This document shows, in pieces, positions 1 through 8,411 of a DNA stretch of 64,000 bases (the first letter of the stretch is position 1; every line of letters begins with the position of its first letter). Location of the stretch: positions 248,001-312,000 of the forward strand of contig CAKUKM010000001.1 in NCBI GenBank assembly GCA_934663595.1, in the 5' to 3' direction. The DNA comes from an uncultured Clostridia bacterium (GTDB taxonomy: Bacteria > Bacillota > Clostridia > Christensenellales > Aristaeellaceae). Below the pieces are notes generated by a model that worked only from the letters and a program-made list of their open reading frames with translations, made no database searches and was not told the origin of the DNA. The position numbers were made by a program, and so were the translations under genes.

Positions 1-2388
1 AGCGCGGGCACCCTTGTGAAGGAAGCCACGCTGATGCAGCAGAGCGTCACCTTCGAGGGCAGCGAGCTGACCCGCGGCGCGGTTTACACCGTTTCCGTAA
101 CGGCGCTTCCGGCCGACGAGCTGCACGCGCAGGGCAAACCCGCGACGCTGCCGTTCATCCTTCGCATTCAGAAGAGCGAGGACGCGAATACGCCGGTAGT
201 GTTCGATCAGGAGCTCACGCCGGTCGCCGAGGTTTCCGCGCCGGTTATCGCGCTGAAAACCGTAGAATCCGTCGACGGCTCCGTGACCTACCTCAGCGAA
301 GGCACGATTGAAATGAGCTGGACCGCCGAGGGCAAGGTCGCGAGCTACGCGGTTTCCATCCTGGACGCCGAGGGCAATGTGCTCAGCAGCATGACCACCA
401 CCGAAGGCGGCGCGCAGATTTCGTCCTCCGCAATGACCCGCGGCGCGATCTACACGCTGCGCGTGACTGCAATTCCCGAAAACGGCGCGGAAGCGGATGG
501 CGCGACCAGCGAGGTCTGGTTTGCGCTCCGCGCGGAAGAGCCGACCGCAGAACCGACCGAAGAGCCGATCGTGACCGAGGAACCGGTCGTGACGGAAGAA
601 CCGACGGAAGAGCCTGTCGTAACCGAAGAACCCGTCGTTACGGAAGCGCCGACCGAGGAACCCGTGGTTACGGAGGAACCGGCCGTTACCGAAGCGCCCG
701 TTCTGGCTGCGCCGACGCTGACCATCGCCCCGACGATCTATGTCGAAAACGACGTTGCCTACGTCCGCGGCGACACGATCACGTTCGGCTGGCATTCCGA
801 GGGCGCAGAGCAGTATGTGGCGGAAATCTACGATTCCACCGGCAAGCGCGCTGAATCGACCACCGATCAGCTCGCGCTGAGCCTGCCGGGCAACAATCTG
901 GTCGCCGGCGAAACATATACGCTGGTTGTCAGAGCGCTGTCGGGCGAAATCGAGAGCGAGGCCGCGCAGCTGAATTTCGCGCTCGCCGCAGAAGAGCCCG
1001 CAGTGACCGAGGAACCGACTCCCGAGGTGACGGAGGAACCGATTCCGACGGAAGAGCCCGCTCCGGAAATCACCGAGGAACCCGTTCCGGAAATCACTGA
1101 GGAACCCGTTCCCGAGATTACCGAAGAGCCTGCGCCGACCGTTGCGACGATCTCCGCGCCGACGATTGCAATTGATTCCGTGGATTACACGGATGGCGAT
1201 GTAAACTATGTTCCGGAAGGCAATCTCACCTTCACCTGGTACGTGGAAGGCAGCGTTGATCATTACAATGTCGAGCTGCTGGACGCCAACGGCACGATTG
1301 CGGCGCAGCCGATGACCGATACGGCCATTCTGCTCGCCACGGGCAACATGACTCCCGGCACGATCTACACGCTGCGCGTAACCGCGATCCCCGAAAACGG
1401 CACGGATGCGGACGGCGTATCGAGCGAGATCTACTTCGCGCTCCCGATTCCGGAGCCGACGGAAGAGCCGACGCCTGAACCGACCGAAGAACCCATTCCG
1501 GAAATCACCGAGGAACCGGTTCCAGAAATCACTGAGGAACCCGTTCCCGAGATCACCGAAGAGCCTGCGCCGACCGTTGCAACGATCTCCGTGCCGACGA
1601 TTGCAATTGATTCCGTGGATTACACGGACGGCGATGTAAACTACGTTCCGGAAGGCAATCTCACCTTCACCTGGTACGTGGAAGGCAGCGTTGATCATTA
1701 CAATGTCGAGCTGCTGGACGCCAACGGCACGATTGCGGCGCAGCCGATGACCGATACGGCCATTCTGCTCGCCACGGGCAACATGACTCCCGGCACGATC
1801 TACACGCTGCGCGTAACCGCGATCCCCGAAAACGGCACGGACGCGGACGGCGTATCGAGCGAAATCTACTTCGCGCTCCCGATTCCGGAGCCGACCGAAG
1901 AGCCGACGCCCGAACCGACCGAGGAACCCGTTCCCGAGATCACGGAGGAGCCGACTCCGGAACCGACCGAAGAGCCGATCCCCGAGATCACCGAGGAACC
2001 CGAGCCGGAGCCGACCGAGGAACCGATTCCCGACGCGCCCGCGTACACGGAGGATGAAGAGGCGATGATCAACACCAATCGCATCGGCGCGCTGATCTGG
2101 GATACCCCGATCGATGCGTCGAGCGATCCAGAAATGATCATGCTGATTCAGAACCGTCTGGTGGAATGGGGCTGGATGGCGAAGGATACGTTCCTGCCCG
2201 GACAGATGGACGATGCGACCTGCATGGCGGTATGGAACCTGCAGAACTACATCAACCTGACGGCGGAAACGCCCGTCGAATTGATCAACGCGGACACCCG
2301 CACGATCGGTCTGGACACGCTCCCGTATCTGACTACGCTGATGATTGACGAATATACGATCAATCCCACGCCGGTCACCAATGGCTAA
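1..2388 (+). CDS. Repeat-rich surface protein with Fn3-like domains and a C-terminal peptidoglycan-binding-like domain (5' partial)
   Basis: The reading frame is open from base 1, so the start and any signal peptide lie outside the window. The visible part alternates beta-sandwich, fibronectin-III-like modules of about 95 residues (around 240-530, 700-990, 1141-1450 and 1576-1885) with Thr/Glu/Pro linkers built from EEP-type repeats. Two modules are near-identical at DNA level. The last 110 residues (about 2060-2388) resemble a peptidoglycan-binding helical domain, with an IQNRLVEWGW segment and a later MDDATCMAVWNLQ segment. This suggests an exported, wall-associated protein; the ligand is unknown. 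A strong hairpin terminator follows at once. I do not recognise a named family. Confidence 0.7.
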   Translation, partial: SAGTLVKEATLMQQSVTFEGSELTRGAVYTVSVTALPADELHAQGKPATLPFILRIQKSEDANTPVVFDQELTPVAEVSAPVIALKTVESVDGSVTYLSEGTIEMSWTAEGKVASYAVSILDAEGNVLSSMTTTEGGAQISSSAMTRGAIYTLRVTAIPENGAEADGATSEVWFALRAEEPTAEPTEEPIVTEEPVVTEEPTEEPVVTEEPVVTEAPTEEPVVTEEPAVTEAPVLAAPTLTIAPTIYVENDVAYVRGDTITFGWHSEGAEQYVAEIYDSTGKRAESTTDQLALSLPGNNLVAGETYTLVVRALSGEIESEAAQLNFALAAEEPAVTEEPTPEVTEEPIPTEEPAPEITEEPVPEITEEPVPEITEEPAPTVATISAPTIAIDSVDYTDGDVNYVPEGNLTFTWYVEGSVDHYNVELLDANGTIAAQPMTDTAILLATGNMTPGTIYTLRVTAIPENGTDADGVSSEIYFALPIPEPTEEPTPEPTEEPIPEITEEPVPEITEEPVPEITEEPAPTVATISVPTIAIDSVDYTDGDVNYVPEGNLTFTWYVEGSVDHYNVELLDANGTIAAQPMTDTAILLATGNMTPGTIYTLRVTAIPENGTDADGVSSEIYFALPIPEPTEEPTPEPTEEPVPEITEEPTPEPTEEPIPEITEEPEPEPTEEPIPDAPAYTEDEEAMINTNRIGALIWDTPIDASSDPEMIMLIQNRLVEWGWMAKDTFLPGQMDDATCMAVWNLQNYINLTAETPVELINADTRTIGLDTLPYLTTLMIDEYTINPTPVTNG
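1075..1944 (+). repeat. Tandem in-frame duplication, unit 435 bp
   Basis: Bases 1075-1509 and 1510-1944 are near-identical copies (offset 435, exactly 145 codons), each holding one Fn3-like module plus its Glu/Pro/Thr linker. Differences seen are mostly synonymous, such as gcg/gca and gat/gac, which suggests a recent duplication. Confidence 0.85.
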
Positions 2389-2401
2389 AAAACGAACAAA
2401 T

Positions 2402-2434
2402 GGCCCGCTGCATCTCGCGGCGGGCCTCTTTTTT
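2402..2434 (+). terminator. Rho-independent terminator of the surface protein gene
   Basis: A 10-bp GC-rich stem (2402-2411 with 2417-2426, one G-T pair) with loop ATCTC is followed by a T-rich tail, 14 bases after the stop codon. Confidence 0.85.
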
Positions 2435-2466
2435 CGATAAAATGTCGCATTTTTTCCAAAACTTCG

Positions 2467-2494
2467 TTGACAAACGACGTTTTTTCCGTATGAT
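2467..2494 (+). promoter_or_regulatory. Sigma-A promoter of the purine permease
   Basis: TTGACA (2467-2472), 16-bp spacer, TATGAT (2489-2494). The leader before the start codon is only about 35 nt, too short for a purine riboswitch. Confidence 0.7.
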
Positions 2495-2533
2495 AGAGAA
2501 GGGTGTTATAAAACAATATATGGAGGGATTTCC

Positions 2534-3862
2534 TTGGAACGTTTCTTTAAGCTCAAGGAACACGGCACCACAGTCAAGACGGAGATCATCGCGGGTCTGA
2601 CGACCTTCTTCGCGATGGCGTACATCATCTTCGTCAATCCGTCTTATCTGTCTCAGGCGGGCATGGACTACACGAGCGTGCTCGTGGCGACCTGCGTTTC
2701 CGCCGCAATCGGCTGCTTCCTGACCGCTTTCCTGGCGAACGTGCCGTTCGCGCAGGCGCCGGGCATGGGCCTGAATGCATTCTTTACCTTCAGCGTATGC
2801 TTCGGCATGGGCTATTCCTGGCAGCAGGCGCTCACGATCGTCATGATCTCCGGCGTGCTGTTCCTGGCGATTGCGGTTTCTCCGATTCGTTCGAAGATCA
2901 TCTCCTCGATTCCCGCGCCGCTGAAGGCTGCGATCAGCGCCGGCATCGGCCTGTTCATCTGCTTCATCGGTCTGCTGAACGCGGATATCGTAAAGCTCAC
3001 CGGCGACACAATTGTTGAAGGCGTCGTCGTTGCGACCGACTATTCCGATCTGGGCGCGATTTTGACCAGCGGTCCCGCGCTCGCGCTGATCGGCGTGCTG
3101 ATCACTGGCGTGCTGATGGCGTGGAAGGTCAAGGGCGCGATGTTCATCGGCATCATTGCGACCACTCTGATCGGCATCCCCATGGGCCTGACCCATGCGC
3201 CGTCGTCGCTTACCGAGAACGCGATCACGCTTGCGCCGACGCTGTTCAAGTTTGATTTCGGCGGTCTGGTTTCCCACGGCGTGCTTCCGATGATCACTGC
3301 GATTGTGACCTTCGCGATGTGCGACTGCTTTGACACCGTCGGCACGCTGATCGGCACTGCGAGCAATGCCGGCATGCTGGACAAGGACGGCAATCTGCCG
3401 CACGGCGACAAGGCGCTCATCGCGGACGCGTGCGCGACTGTCGTTGGCGCGTGCCTCGGCACCTCGACGGTTACGACCTTTGTTGAGTCCTCCACCGGCA
3501 TTTCCGAGGGCGGACGCACCGGTCTGACCAGCGTTGTGGTTGGCATTCTGTTCCTGCTCTCCGTCGTATTCGCGCCGATCGCGGGCATTATCCCGACGCA
3601 GGCGACGGCTCCGGCGCTGATCATTGTCGGCATGCTGATGATCGGCAGCGTTTCCAAGATCGACTGGAGCGATATCGAAGTTGCGCTTCCGTGCTTCCTG
3701 ACCATCATCATGATGCCGTTTGCGTACTCGATCTCCGATGGCATTGGCTTCGGCTTCATTTCCTACTGCGTACTCAAGATCTTCCGCGGCAAGTTCAAGG
3801 AAGTTCCGATTCTGATGTACGTCCTCTCTGCGCTGTTCATCCTGATGTACGCGCTGGCCTAG
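2534..3862 (+). CDS. NCS2/AzgA-family purine (adenine/guanine/hypoxanthine) permease
   Basis: A 442-residue polytopic membrane protein with about a dozen hydrophobic segments. The N-terminal EIIAGLTTFFAMAYIIFVNP, the QAPGMGLNAFF segment and the later DTVGTLIG and ESSTGISEGGRTGLT motifs are typical of the AzgA branch (PbuG/PbuO-like) of nucleobase transporters. The predicted role is proton-coupled uptake of purine bases for salvage. The start is TTG at 2534, chosen because GGAGG lies at 2522-2526 and no ATG gives the conserved N-terminus. Its own sigma-A promoter lies just upstream. The window also carries guaA paralogues and upp, but no local co-regulation is visible. Confidence 0.9.
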   Translation: MERFFKLKEHGTTVKTEIIAGLTTFFAMAYIIFVNPSYLSQAGMDYTSVLVATCVSAAIGCFLTAFLANVPFAQAPGMGLNAFFTFSVCFGMGYSWQQALTIVMISGVLFLAIAVSPIRSKIISSIPAPLKAAISAGIGLFICFIGLLNADIVKLTGDTIVEGVVVATDYSDLGAILTSGPALALIGVLITGVLMAWKVKGAMFIGIIATTLIGIPMGLTHAPSSLTENAITLAPTLFKFDFGGLVSHGVLPMITAIVTFAMCDCFDTVGTLIGTASNAGMLDKDGNLPHGDKALIADACATVVGACLGTSTVTTFVESSTGISEGGRTGLTSVVVGILFLLSVVFAPIAGIIPTQATAPALIIVGMLMIGSVSKIDWSDIEVALPCFLTIIMMPFAYSISDGIGFGFISYCVLKIFRGKFKEVPILMYVLSALFILMYALA

Positions 3863-3873
3863 TCGGTGGAACC

Positions 3874-3952
3874 GACAGTCAATTGCTGCCGCCTTTGATC
3901 GCACGAAATCGAGTCGGGAAGCGACTCGATTTCTGGGTGGTTTATAATTGAC
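3874..3952. repeat. Palindromic intergenic repeat, copy 1
   Basis: A 79-bp element with outer inverted ends GTCAATT/AATTGAC and a perfect inner 12-bp stem (3905-3916 with 3922-3933, loop GGAAG). It starts 11 bases after the permease stop codon and occurs three times before the next gene. Confidence 0.8.
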
Positions 3953-4026
3953 GCGTTGTTCCCATTATGACGCATTTTGATGCGGCGGGGAATCGACGGT
4001 CAATTGCTGCCGCGGTCAGTAGAACT

Positions 4027-4105
4027 GACAGTCAATTGCTGCCGCCTTTGATCGCACGAAATCGAGTCGGGAAGCGACTCGATTTCTGGGTGGTCAATAA
4101 TTGAC
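4027..4105. repeat. Palindromic intergenic repeat, copy 2
   Basis: Nearly identical to copy 1, with the inner stem at 4058-4086. A 19-base fragment of the left end is also present at 3995-4013, between copies 1 and 2. Both copies are followed by the same GTTGTTCCCATTATG segment, so the full unit is longer than the palindrome. Confidence 0.8.
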
Positions 4106-4147
4106 ACGTTGTTCCCATTATGTTGCGCTTTGATATGGCGGGGAACT

Positions 4148-4226
4148 GACAGTCAATCGCTGCCGCCTTTGATCGCACGAAATCAAGTCGGGAAGCGACT
4201 CGATTTCTGGGTAGTTTATAATTGGC
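4148..4226. repeat. Palindromic intergenic repeat, copy 3
   Basis: Third copy, inner stem 4179-4207 with one G-to-A change turning a G-C pair into a mismatch. Its right outer end reads AATTGGC instead of AATTGAC. Confidence 0.75.
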
Positions 4227-4242
4227 TTTTTCCCATTGCATT

Positions 4243-4287
4243 GCGCCCTGACGGCTTCAATCCAAGGCTGTCAGGGCGCTGTTTTTT
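4243..4287 (+). terminator. Hairpin terminator between the repeats and the Crp/Fnr gene
   Basis: A 13-bp stem (4243-4255 with 4267-4279, one mismatch or wobble) followed by TGTTTTTT on the plus strand. It would end transcripts from the permease side; the T run is on the plus strand only. Confidence 0.65.
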
Positions 4288-4923
4288 CTATTTCAATTCG
4301 AATTTTCGACCGGAGGATTGAATCAGGCCGTCGGCGCGCATTTTTTGCAGCTCGCGCATCATGGCCGCGCGGTCGGCGGAGAGGTAATCGGCGAGGCTGG
4401 AAAGCGTCATCGGAAGCTCGAACTTCCTTTTCTGTTCCTTGGCGGCGACGGTTTCGAGGTAGAGCATGAGCTTTTGCCGGAGCGTGCGCTGGCTGAGCAC
4501 GTTGATGCGCTTGGAAAGCTCGCGCGCCTTTTCGGCCGAAAGCAAAAAGAGATTGTGGATCAGCTTTTTATGATGGTCGCAGGCGTTCACGCAGGGGCAG
4601 ACGACGCGCGCGTAATCGATGAACAGCACCTCCGACGGTTCCTTTGCCACGGCGATATAGGCGATTCGCTCCGTCGGCAGCGAGAAGATTTCGCCAAATA
4701 CCTCGCCGGCGTCCAGCGTTTCCAGAATATGCAAATTGCCGTCCTCGTCGATGCAATGAATCTCGATCAGGCCGGAGAGAATCACGCACACGTGCTCCAG
4801 CCCGCGCGAATAGCTCAGCACATTTTCGCCCGCCTGAACCCTTTTGACGCTCGCGTTGAAGCATTCCATCATATGCTCGAATTGTCCGCGCGGAATTCCG
4901 CCGTAAATGCTCGCCCGTTCCAT
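4288..4923 (-). CDS. Crp/Fnr-family transcriptional regulator
   Basis: A 211-residue protein with an N-terminal cyclic-nucleotide-binding-type beta barrel (about 20-115), a dimerisation helix and a C-terminal winged helix with recognition helix around SADRAAMMRELQ. It carries a CPCVNAC cluster followed by DHH in the middle, so metal, heme or redox sensing is possible; cAMP is not implied. The start is ATG at 4923 with AAAGGAGG seven bases upstream; an upstream in-frame ATG has no ribosome site. It is divergent from the flavodiiron gene, and a perfect 20-bp palindrome overlaps its own -35 box, so it probably represses itself and activates fprA. The effector is not known. Confidence 0.85.
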   Translation of the reverse strand: MERASIYGGIPRGQFEHMMECFNASVKRVQAGENVLSYSRGLEHVCVILSGLIEIHCIDEDGNLHILETLDAGEVFGEIFSLPTERIAYIAVAKEPSEVLFIDYARVVCPCVNACDHHKKLIHNLFLLSAEKARELSKRINVLSQRTLRQKLMLYLETVAAKEQKRKFELPMTLSSLADYLSADRAAMMRELQKMRADGLIQSSGRKFELK

Positions 4924-4944
4924 GTCGCGCCTCCTTTTTGCTTT

Positions 4945-4973
4945 ATTATAGCGCACAAATGTTGCAATTGCAA
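4945..4973 (-). promoter_or_regulatory. Promoter of the Crp/Fnr regulator gene
   Basis: On the minus strand, TTGCAA (4973-4968), 17-bp spacer, TATAAT (4950-4945). The -35 box lies inside the palindromic operator, which fits negative autoregulation. Confidence 0.75.
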
Positions 4974-5002
4974 CATTATTTTCTTCCGAAATGTGCTATA
5001 CT
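4958..5002 (+). promoter_or_regulatory. Palindromic Crp/Fnr operator and fprA promoter
   Basis: 4958-4977 is a perfect 20-bp palindrome, AATGTTGCAATTGCAACATT. The fprA -10 box is TATACT (4997-5002) with no good -35. A start site about 7 bases after the -10 box puts the palindrome centre (4967.5) at about -41.5, the position of class II CRP/FNR activation. Confidence 0.65.
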
Positions 5003-5050
5003 ATGCAATGTAAGGAAGCGCTGCGGCGCTGGGAATAAGGAGGAAATAGT

Positions 5051-6886
5051 ATGTACTGTGTAAAGCAGATTACCTCGGATATGGTATGGGTAGGCGGAAG
5101 CGATCGGAGACTGGCGCTGTTTGAGAATATTTATCCGATTCCGCGCGGCGTTTCGTACAACGCATATCTGCTGCTGGACGAAAAGACGGTGCTGCTGGAT
5201 ACGGTGGACCGCAGCGTAAGCGATATCTTTTTTGAAAATCTGGAGCACGCGCTGAACGGCCGTAAGCTGGATTATCTGGTCGTCAATCACATGGAGCCGG
5301 ACCATTGCGGCACGATGCAGGAGCTGGTGCTGCGCCATCCGGAGGTCAAAATCGTCTGCAATGCGAAGACGCTGAAGATGATTCATCAGTTCTTCTCGTT
5401 TGATATCGACAGCCGCGCCGTGCTCGTCAAGGAAATGGACACGCTCGTGACCGGCCGCCACACGCTCGCATTCGTTATGGCGCCGATGGTGCATTGGCCG
5501 GAGGCGATGGTGACCTATGACGCGACCGACAAGGTGCTCTATTCCGCCGATGCGTTCGGCACCTTCGGCGCGATGAACGGCAATATTTTCGCCGATGAGG
5601 TGAATTTCGAAACGGAATACCTCGCGGACGCGCGCCGGTATTTCACGAACATCGTCGGCAAATACGGCACGCAGGTGCAGGCGCTGCTGCGCAAGGCGGC
5701 CACGATTGAAATCAAGATGATCTGCCCGCTGCACGGCCCGATCTGGCGGAAGAACATCGGCTGGTTCATCGACAAATACGTCCGGTGGAGCACGTACACG
5801 CCCGAAGAAGAGGCCGTCATGATCGCGTACGCGTCCGTTTACGGAAACACCGAGAACGCGGCGAACATTCTCGCCTCGAAGCTCGCGGACGCGGGCGTGA
5901 AGAACGTTGCGGTTTACGACGTATCGATGACGCACCCGTCCGTGATCGTCGCCGAGGCGTTCCGCTGCAGCCATCTGGTATTCGCCTCCACGACCTACAA
6001 CGCCGGCATTTTCGCCACGATGCAGACCGCGCTGGACGATATCGTGGCGCACAATCTGCAGAACCGCACGATCGCTCTGATTGAAAACGGCTCGTGGGCG
6101 CCGATGGCGGACGGCCTGATGCGCAAAAAGCTCGCGGAGCTGAAGAATGTAAATCTCCTGGATTCCTCGGTCACGATCCATTCCTCCGTAAAAGACGACC
6201 AGCTCGCGCAGCTGGACGCGCTGGCAAACGCGCTGCTCGCGACGATGAAGACCGAAGCGCCGGTCGTGCACGACGAAAAGAAGATCGAGCCGAACGCGAT
6301 GTTCAAGCTGTCCTACGGCCTGTTCGTGCTAACCGCCGGCGGTGAAAAGGACAACGGCTGCATTATCAACACCGTCACGCAGATCACGGATTCACCCAAG
6401 CGCATCTCGATTGCGGTCAACAAAGCGAATTACACGCACGATCTGATTCTGAAGAGCGGTGCGTTCAATGTAAGCATCCTGGACACGAACGCCGATTTCG
6501 CGCTGTTCACGCGCTTCGGCTTCCAGTCCGGGCGCGACGCGGACAAATTCGCCGGCCTCGATTCCATCGCGCGCAGCGAAAACGGCCTGATTTACCTTAC
6601 GAAGATGTGCAATGCGTTCCTGTCCGGCAAGGTGATTCAGACGCTCGATTACGGCACGCACACCGTGTTCATCGCCGATGTGACCGAGGCGAAGCTCCTG
6701 GAAAACACGCCCTCGATGACCTACGCGTACTATTTCGAGCATGTAAAGCCCCAGCCGAACAATCTGACCACGCCGCACGGCTGGATTTGCAAGATCTGCG
6801 GCTATGTTTACGAGGGCGACGAGCTGCCCGCCGACTATATCTGCCCGCTCTGCAAGCATGGCGTCGAGGATTTTGAGCGCGTGTAG
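5051..6886 (+). CDS. fprA: Multidomain flavodiiron protein (A-type flavoprotein) with flavin reductase and rubredoxin domains
   Basis: Predicted cytoplasmic O2 and/or NO reductase protecting an anaerobe. The N-terminal beta-lactamase-like diiron domain (1-250) keeps all expected ligands: H80, E82, D84, H148, D167, H228. A flavodoxin domain follows (about 256-395, YGNTENAA phosphate loop), then a flavin-reductase-like FMN domain (about 415-560). The C-terminal rubredoxin-like domain (569-611) has CKIC and CPLC only 14 residues apart, shorter than classical rubredoxin and closer to the rubrerythrin type. One chain could therefore pass electrons from NAD(P)H to the diiron site. The ribosome site is AAGGAGG at 5037-5043. 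The gene is divergent from, and probably activated by, the Crp/Fnr regulator. Confidence 0.93.
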   Translation: MYCVKQITSDMVWVGGSDRRLALFENIYPIPRGVSYNAYLLLDEKTVLLDTVDRSVSDIFFENLEHALNGRKLDYLVVNHMEPDHCGTMQELVLRHPEVKIVCNAKTLKMIHQFFSFDIDSRAVLVKEMDTLVTGRHTLAFVMAPMVHWPEAMVTYDATDKVLYSADAFGTFGAMNGNIFADEVNFETEYLADARRYFTNIVGKYGTQVQALLRKAATIEIKMICPLHGPIWRKNIGWFIDKYVRWSTYTPEEEAVMIAYASVYGNTENAANILASKLADAGVKNVAVYDVSMTHPSVIVAEAFRCSHLVFASTTYNAGIFATMQTALDDIVAHNLQNRTIALIENGSWAPMADGLMRKKLAELKNVNLLDSSVTIHSSVKDDQLAQLDALANALLATMKTEAPVVHDEKKIEPNAMFKLSYGLFVLTAGGEKDNGCIINTVTQITDSPKRISIAVNKANYTHDLILKSGAFNVSILDTNADFALFTRFGFQSGRDADKFAGLDSIARSENGLIYLTKMCNAFLSGKVIQTLDYGTHTVFIADVTEAKLLENTPSMTYAYYFEHVKPQPNNLTTPHGWICKICGYVYEGDELPADYICPLCKHGVEDFERV

Positions 6887-6913
6887 GGGAGAGACCGGAA
6901 AAAACCTGACGCA

Positions 6914-6946
6914 AAGCGCCCTGGCGATTCGTTCGCCAGGGCGCTT
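6914..6946. terminator. Bidirectional hairpin between fprA and cysS
   Basis: A perfect 14-bp stem (6914-6927 with 6933-6946) with a TTCGT loop, in the convergent space between the two genes. On the minus strand it is followed after a few bases by a T run. Confidence 0.75.
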
Positions 6947-6966
6947 CAATGAATGGGAAAATGGAT

Positions 6967-8394
6967 TTAGCTGCGGGCGACCTTCTTCACCAGCGGGCCC
7001 TTCGCCGTGTCCTCGACGCTGTAGCCCTTTTCGAGGATCTCCGCGCGCAGGCGATCGGCCTCGGTGAAATTCTTCGCCTTCTTGGCTTCAACACGCGCCT
7101 GAACGAGTTGTTTGATCTCGTCGGGCGTGGTGTCGGCCTCGCGCATCAGCAGACCCAGAATTTCGTGCGCCATTACATTCAGCGAATGCAGTCCCGCCTC
7201 GATCACCTGCTTGCACGGGGCGTTGGCGTCGGACAGCGCCGTGTTCATATCGCGAACATATTCAAACAGCACGCCGAGCGCCTCGGACGTGTTCAGATCA
7301 TCGCACATCGCGTCGTCAAAGCGATCTTCAAACGCCTTCGCGCGCTCGATGAATGCGCACTCCGCATCGTTCAGCTCGCGCTCCGGCGCATGCTCGAGCG
7401 CAAACGCCGCATTGTCGCGCGCAGTGTAAAGGCGCTCCAGCGCCGTCTTCGCCTGAATCAGCAGCTCGCGGCTGAAGTTGATCGGGCTGCGGTACTGCGC
7501 GGACAGCATGAACATGCGCACGACCTCGGGATCGAACTCCTTCGCGATATCGCGCACGGTAAAGAAATTGCCGGCGGATTTGGACATCTTCTTGTTGTCG
7601 ACGTTGATGTGGCCGTTGTGCATCCAGTAGCGCGCAAACGGCTTGCCCGTCGCGCCCTCGGACTGCGCGATTTCGTTTTCATGGTGCGGGAAAATCAGAT
7701 CCACGCCGCCGCAGTGAATGTCAAACGTCTCGCCCAGATACTTCATCGACATCGCCGAGCATTCGATGTGCCAACCGGGACGGCCCATGCCCCAGGGGCT
7801 CTTCCATGCGGGCTCGCCGGGCTTCTGGCCCTTCCAGAGTGCGAAATCCATCGGATGGCGCTTGATATCGCCCACCTCGATGCGCGCGCCGGACTCCAGA
7901 TCGTCCAGATTCTGGCCGATCAGCTTGCCGTAATTCGATCTCCACGCCTGCGTATCGAAATAAACGTCGCCGTTATCGGTCGCGTAGGCGAGGCCGTTCT
8001 TTTCGAGCTTCTTGATCAGGGCAATGATTTCGCCGATGTGCTTCGTCGCGCGGGGATGCACGTCCGCACGCTGAACGCCCAGCGCGTCCGCGTCCTTGAA
8101 GTATTCCTCGATATAGCGATTCGCGATCGCCTCGACGGTCGTGCCTTCTTCGTTCGCGCGGCGAATCATCTTGTCGTCGATGTCGGTGAAATTCTGAACG
8201 AACGTCACCTTATAACCCAAATGCTTGAGGAAGCGGCGCAGCGTATCAAAAATGATGAACGGGCGCGCGTTGCCGATGTGAAAATAGTTGTATACCGTAG
8301 GCCCGCAGGCATAGATGCCGACCTGGCCCTCGTGAACGGGCACAAACGGCTCCTTTTTGCGGGAAAGCGTGTTGTAAATCATCATCTGCTTCAT
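6967..8394 (-). CDS. cysS: Cysteinyl-tRNA synthetase
   Basis: A 475-residue class I synthetase that charges tRNA-Cys. The HIGH-type motif is FHIGNARP, the KMSKS motif is KKMSKSAGNF, and the zinc ligands are in YACGPTVYN and in the GWHIECSAM and HHENE regions. Length and order match the family. The start is ATG at 8394 (MKQMMIYNTLSRKK) with AAAGGAGC just upstream; longer in-frame starts run into the leader. Expression is controlled by a T-box leader with a UGC specifier, read from a TTGACG-N17-TATAAT promoter. Confidence 0.96.
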   Translation of the reverse strand: MKQMMIYNTLSRKKEPFVPVHEGQVGIYACGPTVYNYFHIGNARPFIIFDTLRRFLKHLGYKVTFVQNFTDIDDKMIRRANEEGTTVEAIANRYIEEYFKDADALGVQRADVHPRATKHIGEIIALIKKLEKNGLAYATDNGDVYFDTQAWRSNYGKLIGQNLDDLESGARIEVGDIKRHPMDFALWKGQKPGEPAWKSPWGMGRPGWHIECSAMSMKYLGETFDIHCGGVDLIFPHHENEIAQSEGATGKPFARYWMHNGHINVDNKKMSKSAGNFFTVRDIAKEFDPEVVRMFMLSAQYRSPINFSRELLIQAKTALERLYTARDNAAFALEHAPERELNDAECAFIERAKAFEDRFDDAMCDDLNTSEALGVLFEYVRDMNTALSDANAPCKQVIEAGLHSLNVMAHEILGLLMREADTTPDEIKQLVQARVEAKKAKNFTEADRLRAEILEKGYSVEDTAKGPLVKKVARS

Positions 8395-8411
8395 GAGAAT
8401 TGCTCCTTTCA

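Noticed and set aside
2495..2533. Purine riboswitch before the permease
   Set aside because: The leader is under 40 nt and lacks the conserved three-way-junction sequences; none was seen before the guaA operon either.
2375..3904. 509-codon minus-strand open frame antisense to the purine permease
   Set aside because: Composition is extremely rich in Arg, Asp, His and Asn with no domain pattern; it is a GC-driven shadow of the permease gene.
3874..4226. Possible CRISPR array
   Set aside because: Only three units, 121-153 bp apart, each a long hairpin with flanks that are also conserved; no cas genes.
4032..4321. Short open frames on both strands inside the 79-bp repeats
   Set aside because: They are readings of the palindromic repeats and the terminator, without ribosome sites; treated as repeat DNA.
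4976..6271. 431-codon minus-strand open frame antisense to fprA
   Set aside because: Shadow frame over a gene with all its catalytic residues; no ribosome site or family.
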